This document shows, one piece after another, positions 36,201 through 47,000 of a DNA stretch of 64,000 nucleotides. This DNA is from Triglochin maritima (taxonomy: Eukaryota; Streptophyta; Magnoliopsida; Alismatales; Juncaginaceae). Made by a program: the position numbers and the translations under genes. Position 1 is the stretch's first letter. The number at the start of each line of letters is the position of its first letter. The notes under the pieces were generated by a model, which was not told the DNA's origin, searched no databases, and was given only the letters and a program-made list of their open reading frames with translations. The stretch lies in the NCBI GenBank assembly GCA_963682175.1, contig OY821772.1, positions 12,454,743 to 12,518,742 on the forward strand. Reading direction: 5' to 3'.

Positions 36201-38691
36201 TGTAACATCAAGAGGAATCACGAGATGGTTGGGGGAGATGGTTGTTCCTGAAAATTTAAACTTTTAAAACCACAAGAATCACGAGGGTAAAATCATCAAG
36301 AGTATGGACATTACTGAAAGAAACACATAAATAAGTCTGGTGCACCATAATACAATACGAGTTTGTCAAAAAAGTGATTACATCATAACACAAAATACAA
36401 GGTACATGTAATCACTACAACCTAAAGTAGGTAGCCGACAGGATCCAGTCCCAAAGTGCAATCTCCCTCGGTCACCACCCGCCGGAACCTAACGCGGTCC
36501 TGAAAATAATCATAACAACAATGCCTGAGTTTCCATAAGGAAACCCCGTATGACAAGCTCGCTTTTATGCCCTAACATACTAGTATAGCATGGCATGAAA
36601 TACAAAGCAGTAAAACAACATTGCCACCAAGGGCCAAACCGGACATCCGTCCCGCGATCGTTCCCGCTGCCACACAAGCCCCGCAGTCTACAATCGCCAC
36701 CGCTGCCACACATACCCCACGGTCTGCAACATCGCCGTCGCCACACAGGCCGCACGATCCAACCTCACCGCCGCCACACAGGCCGCACGGTCCAAACAAC
36801 CACCGGTACCACACAGGCTACACGGTCAACATCACCGCCGCCACACAGGCCGCACGGTCCAGCATCGGGTCTCCGTAAAGACCTACCGTAGGCACATACG
36901 GTCTAACGGACAGTACGCAACATATCCCCACACGCGACAACACAAGCCAAGGGATCGGTGAGGAGGCGTTCGCACTTCCGCGCAAGGTAGAATCAGATCT
37001 GAAAACATCGTGGTCCACTACCACACCAACGGAGCCGTCGCTCAGGTCGGTCCATCAACTGGCGCCACACAGACCGCACGGTCCAAACAACCACCGGTAC
37101 CACACAGACTACACGGTCAACATCACCGCCGCCACACAGGCCGCACGACACGTGCAATCACTGCCATCAAGGTCAGTCGAACATATCCGCCACACACAGG
37201 GCCAGACAATCGACAGATCCGAACCGAAGTCCGCAGGGTCAACGAGCTCCACGTGCAACACCAACTTCGGCTCCAAACGAGCAGGGTCGCGACCTCCGTC
37301 GCCGTCAATAGCCGGTACCTCTCTGGACCTCCGTCGCCAATCCTAGCCGGTAGTCTCTGTGCCTCCGTAGCCATCGGCCGGTAGTCACTGCACCCATCGG
37401 CAGTTGCGTGTTGCTGAAGCAATGGGATTTGTAATCCCTCAGGCTGCTACTCTAACGCGAGTCAAACGATCCACCAGATATAGTCACGATCCATACATGG
37501 AGGTGACGCGTTCCGGACACCCACACTCTTCCACACGGCGGTCCCTGGGCAGGCACGCATAACGCGCCCACCATCACCTCCCGGCTCACGCACAAGGCGA
37601 GGACACGGGTTTCCGTGGACAGAGTTGGCATCCTAAGCAGAACCAGGAATTTTGTCCTATGCAAAAACGGTCGACCGAAAAAGACACTCGGTCGACCGTT
37701 TCCTCAAGGGAATCAGTCGACCGCTGTGACAACCGGTCGACCGCTTCCACAAGGGAAATCGGTCGACCGAAAGTGACAGCTCGGTCGACCGCTTCCACAA
37801 GGGAATCGGTCGACCGAAGCGTCTACAACGGTCGAACTATTTGCACAACACAATAATTCCTAACGGTCTACCGAAGGTCTAAAACCGGTCGACCGAACGA
37901 GGTCAAAATCCGGAGTCTGGTCAACATCAAAATCCAATCTATCGGTCGACCGACGCAGGGGTCTCGGTCGACCGAAAACTTACAGGGTCAACTTAATATT
38001 TCTATGTCATCAACGGTCGACCGAAAACACTAGCATCCTACCAGTACACTCAAGTTCCGGTCGACCGAAACACGACAGACAGTGAAAATACACTACGATC
38101 GGTCGACCGTCCAAGGGACCCGGTCGACCGACAAACGTCTTCAACCTCGCGCCAGCCGAGATTTCGACGCCCAAACTCGTCGCCGACGAGGTCTCCGACC
38201 TCTCGCGACCTACCAAAACATCCCCCAACGTGGGTGATCACAATAGGCCTTTAATGCAAGAACTTGACATACCTCTCTTTGAAGATTGACGAAGAACACC
38301 GGAGCTCCGACTACCACGCCTCCGGGCCGCAACCTCACTCACGTCCTCCTCCACGCGCCTTCGCACCACCGTCACCTCCGCTCAACGCCGCTGCTGCTCC
38401 AACCAAGAAGAGAGGAAAAATGAGGGAGATGAAGAGAGGAAAATGGGAGTGAAGAGGAATGAAACGTGAGAGAGTGAGAAGAAAAGAGAGAGATGAATGA
38501 GTTTTCTCCCCAACCAAGCCATCATCACTTCAGCCGCACCTACACTCAGCCTACTGTTCACGCAGCACTCCTCCACAGCACCTACACCCTCCCATCACGT
38601 CTCCTCCTTCCCACTTCAACTTCCCATGCAAACCCATCATCAACTCCATCTAAACACCAATTAAACCCTAATCAAGGTTAGGGTCATAACA
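36201..38691 (-). mobile_element. Solo LTR, family A2 (relative of the chromovirus LTR), about 2.5 kb
   Basis: It starts TGTAAC and ends CATAACA. It is alignable with the chromovirus LTR: TGATTAC...TGTAATCACT, CCTCGGTCACCACC, CCTGAGTT...GGAACCCCGTAT, the palindrome array, and a TTAGG-rich end. It is longer because of degenerate CCGCCGCCACACAGGCCGCA repeats at 36655-36870 and 37050-37150. Flanks CTATTAT and CTATAAT are similar but not an exact 5-bp duplication. No coding region is present. It sits in the signal-peptide region of the kinase pseudogene, in the same orientation. Confidence 0.75.
37668..38135. repeat. CGGTCGACCG array in LTR A2
   Basis: Copies start at 37668, 37689, 37714, 37734, 37760, 37782 and 37807, a spacing of 21, 25, 20, 26, 22 and 25 bp. 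Looser copies continue to 38135. Most are perfect palindromes. Confidence 0.9.
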
Positions 38692-38745
38692 ATTATAGTG
38701 TGGTGGAAGGAGCAAAATTAGAGAACATGGAGACAAAATTGCCAT

Positions 38746-39302
38746 GAATATCTTGGAGTGCACATGACTTTACAAGTTGGAAGAAAAATGGATACAGCAA
38801 ATGAACCAAATTTATACAGTATGGATCTGTGGTAGTTAGCAACATAATGACATGCATTTAATAAGGAAAAAAATTACTATGCTCACTCTACGATTTAACA
38901 ACACAAAATTTTATTAACGACGCATGTGTCAATGAAGTTAGCATCAGGTCTACTGTTTCCATATCGTGATGAAGTAATTCGATTTTTTCGTCAGTTTTTT
39001 AAATTCCTTGATATGGACAGGGCAGTCAACCAATTTAAAAAGTAAAGAAAAATATCAACCATGCAGGCATCTCATAACTTCGGATTGAGATGTTGGTCAG
39101 TTGCTGTGAGGCAGAACCATGACAAGTTCTCATCCAACAGGAACTCGCAAATGATTTCTAGAAGACGTATAATATAACTTTTACTCAAGATATAATAAAG
39201 TTGCTGTAATTATAACTTTGACTCAAGATATAATAAAGTTCTAGAACTCGTATTATAACTTGCTCAAGTTGTAATTCTTTGACTCAAGATATAATAAAAG
39301 AT
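38746..39302. other. Upstream flank of the kinase pseudogene; short tandem repeat
   Basis: No gene. A roughly 45-bp unit containing TTGACTCAAGATATAATAAA is repeated about three times at 39170-39300, immediately before the MULE. Confidence 0.65.
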
Positions 39303-39584
39303 GGAAAATGTTTGTTGGACGCTTCGCGTCACGGACGCTGCAAACCCAGTCAGCAGAATGGCTGATGTGGGCAACCCAGTCAGCAGACGCGGCTGAGTTC
39401 GCTCTCTCCCCAGAAACAATTTCTTTGTTTAGTTTATTGGTTGTTTCGTACAAATTTCGCCATCCCTCGCCATCCCTCATTAATGCGTCTCAAATCACTC
39501 CATTCTTTCATCATGTTGGCGCTCCTACACTCAACATTCGTCCTCCTATTTCTTCCCTTCTCTTTATTAAATTCATTTTTTTCC

Positions 39585-39725
39585 GGACACACACATCATT
39601 CATTTTCTTTAGTTTCTGGTCAAGCACGTAACTTATTCCGGACACAGTTACTATTTATTCCGGACAGTTGGAATACTTATTCCGGACAGACGGAACACTT
39701 ATTCCGGACAGACGAACTACTTACT
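39585..39725. repeat. TTATTCCGGACA repeats upstream of transposase
   Basis: Five copies of TTCCGGACA, most as TTATTCCGGACAG, precede the transposase start. Orientation is opposite to the copies in the introns and 3' region. Confidence 0.85.
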
Positions 39726-39851
39726 CCTGATTTTTTGTTGCTGTTGTTTTATTTTCCCGATGCGTCCACCATCGCATTTAATGCTTTTCAAATCAGCACG
39801 TCCTCCGTCTTCTTTCTTATTGTTTGGCGCGTCACGGAGATACAAATATGA

Positions 39852-42436
39852 GTGTCTAGGTTATTCCGATCCTACGAACCATTCCTTCTTCTCTCCTTCC
39901 TCCATTTTTGTTGTACTGTAATGGCACTCGTAAATGTGTCCTCACAGCCGGCTCATGCCTCCAACGTCCCTCAAGTGATGATGAATTTTCCTTCCTTCGA
40001 AGAAGCCAAAGCATTTTACGTTTCATACGCCGATTCCTGTAGTTTTGGTGTGAAGATAAGGCAATCTCATTACGGTCATGGTGTTGTAATACGGGCCACT
40101 CTTACTTGCTCAAAGGAAGGTAATGCTCCCGGAAACCAAGGTGAAGGTAGACCGAAACATAGGTTATCCGGTAGGGTCGAATGCACTGCGCGGATTAGGG
40201 TCTCCGGTAATCCATCCAGAGGCTACGTAATTAACTACGTAGATCTCGAACATAATCACGCCATGCTGTCGGAAGACCAGATGCGCTTCCTCCGACAAAA
40301 ACGATCCGTCCCGGAGTCCGCCAGAGCACGCATTTCGTGCAATGATGCTGCCGGTATATCTGCCGCCAAGACCATGCAATCTTTTGTGGTCGAAGCTGGA
40401 GGTCACGATAAATTGTCTTTCAACGAGCGGGACCTAAGATTATTTATTCTCCACTTAACCTGGTTGAAGTTACGCATTTAGCTTTGTCATAAAAATTATG
40501 TTTCGCAGGAATGTTGTGAACGAGGTTAGAAACCTCAAAATGGGACCAGGAGATGCGCAAGCTATCCAAGATTATTTCATCAGGATGCAGAAGAATGATT
40601 CCCGCTTCTTTTACGTAATGGATATGGACGACGAAGGCAGACTACGAAATGTGTTCTGGGCTGACAGTCGTTCTCGAGCTGCTTACTCTTACTTTGGAGA
40701 TGCAATATGTTTCGACACAACATACATAACAAACAAGTATGACATGCCTTTTGCCCCATTTGTGGGGGTAAATCACCACTACCAGTCCGTCCTACTCGGT
40801 TGCGCACTCCTCTCTTCCGAGACGACACAAAATTACATTTGGTTGTTCCAAATATGGTTGACGTGCATGAACGGTACGTGTTTTATTTTGTCCGGCTTTG
40901 TCCTTTTTACGTTGTGTGCCTGTCCGGTTACTCCCTTACGTCTGTCCGTTTTACGTCTTTTGCTCGTCTGGTTTATCCTTTACGTCTGTCCGGTTTACGT
41001 ATTTTGCTCGTCCGGTTTACCCTTGACGCCTGTCCGGTTTACATCTTTTGCTCGTCCGGTTTATCCCTTACGTCTGTCCGGTTTACGTTTTTTGCTCGTC
41101 CGGTTTACCCTTGACGTCTGTCCGGTTTACGTTATTTCTGTCCGGATTAACATATGTTTTTATCTTGATCGCGTTGTGTGCAGATACAACCCCCCCGGCG
41201 ATCATAACAGACCAATGTGGCGTCATAGCTTCGGCTGTGAGGACTGTGTTCCCTGAAGCGCGGCACAGATTTTGTATATGGCACATAATGAATAAGGCCC
41301 CTGTGAAGCTGCCCAAGAAGTACCGGGAGCATACGTTGTTTGACCTCAACAACTGTGTATTCGATTCCAAGACTCCGGCACAATTCGAGCGGAATTGGCA
41401 GGGATTTCTAGATGATTTCGAGTTGCACGACAATAATTGGCTCCGATCCATTTATGCAATTCGAGAGCACTGGGTACCTGCATTTTCGCGGGATTGTTTT
41501 TCCGCCGGAATGGCATCAACCCAGAGAAGTGAGGGTATGAACGCCTTCTTCGATAAGTACCTCACATCAAGGACGACACTTAAGCAGTTCGTTCAACAAT
41601 ACGAACTCGCACTACACCACAAGTATGAGAAGGAAGCTCAGTCTGATTTCGATTGTCAGCATAAGGCTCCGCAATTGATTTCGAAATATTTATTCGAGAG
41701 GCAATTGAGCGAGTTGTATACGGTGGGTGTCTTCAAGAAGGTGCAGTTAGAAATTGGGAAGATGATGTACTGCGACATCAAGGATGAGTTCAACGAGGAC
41801 GACACATTGCACTTCAACGTGACCGAACATGTATTGACACATATCCTCCCATTGTCGAAACGGTTCACAGTGCAAATTAGAGATGAGAAGTGGGTATGCG
41901 ATTGCAGAATGTTTGATCACGTCGGTATCCTATGTTGTCACGTTTATGTTGTTATTGCCCGAATACGTCCAAACGCGTTGCTCCCCGAGTCTTACATCGT
42001 CCACCGATGGAGGAAGGATATCCGAAGGAGCTATGGAGTCAAGTTTCCTCTTCAAAGCGGCATAACGGGGAACGATGCGCTTCGTCGCCACGACGACATA
42101 ATGGGTCGTGCGCTTTGGATCGCCGAGGCCGCTTTCGACTCAAACGACAGATATCTTCAGGCGGTAGAGGCACTTGAGTTGCTTAAGGAACGTATGCAAC
42201 GACCTGATCCTGTGTTCGCTGGTACATCCGTTCTCAATCCGGATAAGACAATACGGAAAGGCAGACCGCCGAGCAAACGACGGATTCCTTTGTCTGAGAA
42301 AATAATTAAAAGTAACGTTAAGAAAATCAACAGGAAGAAGGCTCTACCCCCGTTACACCCTGCAGCACCCAAACCGGGGGATCACGATTTCGATGACTGG
42401 GACATGAATTTGCATTACGAGGGAGTTCCTCCTTGA
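39852..42436 (+). CDS. MULE transposase, FAR1/FHY3 type
   Basis: Proposed exons 39852-40438, 40509-40873 and 41184-42436 give 734 residues; an ATG at 39921 (MALVNVSS) is an alternative start. The N-terminal FAR1-type zinc domain contains FPSFEEAKAFYVSYA and YVINYVDLEHNH. The MULE catalytic domain has FWADSRSRAAYSYFGD, FDTTYITNKYDMPF, IITDQC and an REHW segment, which probably supply the acidic triad. A SWIM zinc finger (CDCRMFDHVGILCCH) follows, then a basic tail. The second intron has a good donor (ACG|GTACGTG) and acceptor and keeps frame. The first needs a non-canonical donor (AG|ATTATT, acceptor TTCGCAG, 70 nt), so splicing may be damaged. FHY3/FAR1 light-signalling factors derive from this transposase family, but the TE context argues for transposase. 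Confidence 0.85.
40874..41183. repeat. Transposase intron 2 composed of TGTCCGGTTTAC repeats
   Basis: Nearly the whole 310-bp intron is about 12 tandem units of CTGTCCGGTTTACGT or CTCGTCCGGTTTA, about 20 to 25 bp each. Confidence 0.85.
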
Positions 42437-42479
42437 TTATTGTATTTGTCCTTGGTTGGAATTATTCCTATGTAATTTT

Positions 42480-42600
42480 GTTGAAAGTCATTGTAATTTT
42501 GTTGAAAGTCATTGTATGTAATTTTGTTGAAAGTCATTGTATGTAATTTTGTTGAAAGTCATTGTATGTAATTTTGTTGAAAGTCATTGTATTATTGCAT
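42480..42600. repeat. Tandem repeat TGTAATTTTGTTGAAAGTCA
   Basis: About four to five units of a 20 to 30-bp sequence just after the transposase stop codon. Confidence 0.9.
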
Positions 42601-42679
42601 AAGATTCAACCCTTTCTTTGCTTGATCGTTTTTTAATTAATTTCTCATGGCGACAAATATATTAAGTAATTTTGGTTTG

Positions 42680-43920
42680 TTGTATGTCTGTCCTGATTAC
42701 GTTATATGTCTGTCCGGTTTATTTTTTATTTAAGTCCGGATTAAGTGACCAGTATGTCCGGAATACGTAATTAGGCCGTCCGGATTACATTGTTTGTCTG
42801 TCCGGATTACGTTATATATCCGTCCGGATTACGTTTTATTTATGTCCTGATTAAGTGATCAGTATGTCCGGAATACGTAATTAGGCAGTCCGGATTACAT
42901 TGTTTGTCCGTCCGGATTACGTTATATGTCCGTCCGGATTACGTATCATGTATGTCCGGAAAAAAGAAAATCATTTATATATAAAAAACCAACACCAAAT
43001 GTCCTTGTATTGATAAATCATTCAAATAGTCTATGTAATTTTAACATGTATACATGTATTGATAAATCATTCCGGAATAAGTGTACTTGTTGTCCGGAAT
43101 AAGTGTATTTGTTGTCCGGTTTAAGAATAAAGTGTATCCCGAAACGGAACAAAAAGTTTGTCCGGAATAAGTGTATTTGTTGTCCGGAATAAGTGTATTT
43201 GTTGTTCGGTTTAAGACTAAATTGTGTCCCGAAACGGAACAAAAAGTTTGTCCGGAATAAGTGTATTTGCTGTCTGGAATAAATGTATTTGTTGTACGGA
43301 ATAAGCGTATTTGTTGTCCGGAATAAATGTATTTGTTGTCCGGTTTAAGAATAAAGTGTGTCCGGAATAAGTGTATTTGCTGTCCGGAATAAGTGTACTT
43401 GCTGTTCGGAATAAGTGTATTTTATGTCCGGAATAAGAATAAAGTGTGTCCCGAAACGGAACAAAAAGTTTGTCCGGAATAAGTGTATTTGCTGTCCAGA
43501 ATAAGTGTATTTGTTGTCCGGAATAAGTGTATTTGTTGTCCGGTTTAAGAATAAAGTGTGTCCCGAAACGGAACAAAAAGTTTGTCCGGAATAAGTGTAT
43601 TTGCTGTCCGGAATAAGTGTATTTGTTGTCCGGAATAAGTTTATTTGCTGTCCGGAATATGTGTATTTGTTGTCCGGAATATGTGTATTTGTTGTTCGGA
43701 ATAAGTGTATTTGCTGTCCGGAATAAGTGTATTTGTTGTTCGGAGTAAGTGTATTTGTTGTCCGGTTTAAGAATAAATTTTGTCCAGAAACGGGACATTA
43801 AGTTTTTCCGGAATAAGTGTATTTGCTGTCCGGAATAAGTGTATTTGTTGTCCGGAATTAGTGTATTTGCTGTCCGGAATAGGTGTATTTGTTGTCCGGT
43901 TTAAGAGTATTGATAATTTA
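42680..43920. repeat. TGTCCGGAATAAGTGTATTT minisatellite between the two MULE genes
   Basis: About fifty units built on TGTCCGGAATAAG occur with a 20 to 22-bp period, mixing TTTGTTG and TTTGCTG variants and larger blocks ending in CCCGAAACGGAACAAAAAG. The frames this opens on the minus strand are low-complexity and not genes. Confidence 0.9.
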
Positions 43921-44053
43921 TACATGTCCTTGTATTGATAATTTAACCCAACACCAAATGTCATTGTATTGATAAATCATTCAAATAGTATATGTAATTT
44001 TAACATGTATACATGTATAACTTTGTAAAAAAAATTAAAACATCCAGAGTCGT

Positions 44054-47000
44054 TTATTGTTGATCGCACATCCCAGAGTCTTCGAGTAAGAAATTGGCCA
44101 AATCGCCTCTAAAACGGTGAAGAACCTTGCTCTGCTTCGGCTTCGTCGGATCAGCATTCTCCATCAAACGCTTGATCCAGTACAAAACGTATGGCCCGCA
44201 GTCGTTACTCCCCGCTAGCTGTCGTTGGCTACCATTCCTGTCAACTCTCAGTGGCCATTCGACCGCCAAAAACCCTCGCCAGAATCCCGCTATCTTAGAC
44301 GCGGTGCATTCATGAGTTCCGACTAAACGGTTAGGATTTTCACCTTTTTTAAGCGTGCGGGAGATGCTGTTGTACTGAATGAACTCTGATCGAGGTCCGT
44401 GGGCAACGAACAGAGTCCAGTGGCCGGACAAACAGCATGGCTGTGCGATGACGACTTCCTCCACCTTAAGTCCTTCAATTTTTGGGAGTAAATAATCTTT
44501 CTTTATATCTTCTCCCTGTCCCTCCACAATCATTTCCGATTCGAAGGTTGATAAGCAGACCACCTTTTTTTGCCCTCCTCTTCTGACGAGTACCTCAATT
44601 AGGCCGTCAAGAGTTTCGTTGGTGATTTCTGTGCCTCGCGAAATTATTTCCTTGAGATCACCCCTGCTGATAATGCTGAGAACCCCCCTCCAGATAATAT
44701 CTTTTGCTTCTCGCTCGGGAGCCGTTGCATTCAATAAACGATGTACCTCATCATTGGTCAGCATTCTCAAGGCGGTCTCATCCACATCTGGCCTCGTGGA
44801 CGAAACATGGGCGGCCAGTTCATCTTTCTCTGTTTGTTCACTGGCTTCTTCGGGCCCTTTTGTTTTTGTGGTGGCTTCTTCGGCCTCCTTTATTTCTTCT
44901 TGTTTTTCTGCGGCAATCTTCTGTGCCTCATCTTGGCCAGATTTGCTTTGCGCTTCGTCTATGTGTTCTGTGCGCAAGCGTGGTTTAATGGTCCGCATTT
45001 TTTGAGGGTGCAAAAGCGGAAGCGCAACCCCAGCCTTCCTTTTTCTTTCCTCCTGTCTCCTCATAACTTCCTCCTTCTTTTCTTCCTCCTTCCTCTTCTC
45101 TCCCTCTTCCTCCCTCCGTTTTTTTCTCTCTTCCTCTGTCCTCTTCTCTCCCTCTTCCTCCTTCCTCTTCTTCCTGTCTTCCTCCTCCCTCTTCTTCCTC
45201 TCTTCCTCCCTCCGCCTTTTTCTCTCTTCCTCCTTCCTCGTCTTCCTCTCTTCCTCCTCCCTCTTATTCCTCTCATCCTCCTCCTCCCTCCTCTTTTTTC
45301 TCTCTTCCTCCTTCCTCTTCCTCCTCTCTTCCTCCTCCCTCTTATTCCTCTCATCCTCCTCCCTCCTCTTCTTCTCATCCTCCTCCTCCCTTCTCTTCCA
45401 CTCTTCCTCCTCCCTCCTCTTCCTCTCTTCCTCCTCCCTCTTATGCTTCTCATCCTCCTCCCTCTTCTTCTTCTCATCCTCCTCCCTCTTATTCCTCTCA
45501 TTCTCCTCCCTCTTCTTCTTCTCTTCCTCCTCCCTCTTCTCCCTCTCTTCCTCGTTCCTCTTCTTCCTTTCTTCCTCCTCTCTCTTCTCCCTCTCTTCCT
45601 TCTCTCTCTTCTCCCTCTCCTCCGCCTCCCTCTTACTTCTCTCTTCCTCCTCCCTCTTTTCCCTCTCCTCCGCCTCCCTCTTATTTCTCTCTTCCTCCTC
45701 CCTCTCTTCCCTCTCCTCCGCCTCCCTCTTATTTCTCTCTTCCTCCTCCCTCTTTTCCCTCTCTTCCTCCTCCCCACGGACTCTCAGCTCACGACACTCT
45801 TCTTGAGAGATCCGCAGTTCTTCCTCCAGGTTGTTAATTTTAACGGTCGCCTCCCTAAGTGCTGCTTCGGCTCGCAGCCATTTCGTCTTCACCTCACTAA
45901 GTTCCAACTCTTGTAGCAGTGGGTCACATGGAATGCTGCATTCACTGAGTTGTATCCTTGGTAGAGTGGATGTTGAAGGTGTTTCCTTCGAGGCGACCGT
46001 TGCTTCTGCAGGAGTTGAAGTTGTTTCCTTCGCTGCGGGAGTTGCTGCTGCAGGAGGAAATTGTTCCTCTGACAACAGTGAATGCTCCCGTGCACTGAGT
46101 TTTGGGGTGCCCTTCAACTCAAATTGGCCCGAGTATATCCGGGACAAGTTGATGCCTCGATCTTCCCATTTTCTAAGGATTTGGCGTCTGCTAAACATTT
46201 CGGTCCAACACTTGAACCGTGGAAATGCTGACCGGGGATCCCCCAATTTGAACTTCTCGCAAAGCCACACCTGAAAACAGGAATGAGTTAAAAATCAGAA
46301 CATAACATCCCCAGGACAGTCTCATAACGTTAATCAGAAAGACCAAACACTAATTCCGGACAGACACAACTCTTATTCCGGACAGACACAACTCTTATTC
46401 CGGACAGACGCAGACGTATTCCGGACATACAAATTACTTATTCCGGACAGACACAAGACGTATTCCGGACAGACAAGACACTCATTCCGGACACATACAG
46501 GACTATTCCGGACTGGCAACACACTTATTCCGGACAGGCAACACACTTATTCCGGACAGAGACAACACTCATTCCGGACAACCTCAAGACACTTATTTCG
46601 GACAGAGACAACACTATTGAGGACAGACACAAAACTTATCCCGGACAGACACAAGACTTATTCCGGACAGAGACATCATTATTCAGGACAGACACAAGAC
46701 TTATCCCGGACAGACACAAGACGTATTCCGGACAGACAAGACAATCATTCCGGACACATACAAGACTATTCCGGACAGGCAACACACTTATTCCGGACAT
46801 AAACCAACACTACTCCGGACTGACACAACACTCATTCCGGACAACCACAAGACACTTATTCCGGACAACCTCAAGACACTTATTCCGGACAGAGACAACA
46901 CTATTCAGGACAGACACAAGACGTATTCCGGACAGACACAAGACGTATTCCGGACAAGCAAGACAGTCATTCCGGACACATACAGGACTATTCCGGACAG

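Larger units (their letters stand above)
33788..38745 (-). pseudogene. G-type lectin S-receptor-like serine/threonine kinase, disrupted
   Basis: The minus strand encodes an intronless S-domain receptor kinase of the At2g19130 type. An ATG at 38745 starts MAILSPCSLILLLPPHYN, which ends exactly at a solo LTR (36201-38691). Beyond it the frame resumes with ILLTFAGTTISPNHQLSG, then the B-lectin domain (YYLGIWFKKVSYKSVVWVATRE, S-locus region with FWQNFDHPTDTWLPGAK), the PAN region (CKSICLKNCICTDYSF), a membrane segment and the kinase. Kinase motifs are intact: GGGGFGNV, AVKKLE, IIHCDIKPENILL (a non-RD site), VADFGLAK and GYLAPEW. Two frame changes break it: one at a six-T run at 35935-35940, one in the membrane segment near 34880-34900. 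LTR plus two frameshifts make it a pseudogene, though either frameshift could be a sequencing error. Confidence 0.85.

Noticed and set aside
43217..43798. 193-codon frame encoding a tyrosine/serine repeat
   Set aside because: It only reflects the minisatellite translated; there is no start context or domain.
42680..43920. Repeat array resembling a CRISPR at first sight
   Set aside because: Units are contiguous 20 to 22-bp degenerate tandem repeats without unique spacers, inside a plant transposon.
45061..45777. 238-codon Arg/Gly-rich frame on the - strand
   Set aside because: A frame-shifted shadow of the same repeat; the PMD-ULP1 reading frame has splice sites and domain matches.
44741..45916. 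391-codon open frame rich in Leu/Pro on the + strand
   Set aside because: It is the antisense of the Glu/Arg/Lys repeat of the ULP1 gene; pyrimidine-only repeats keep all frames open.
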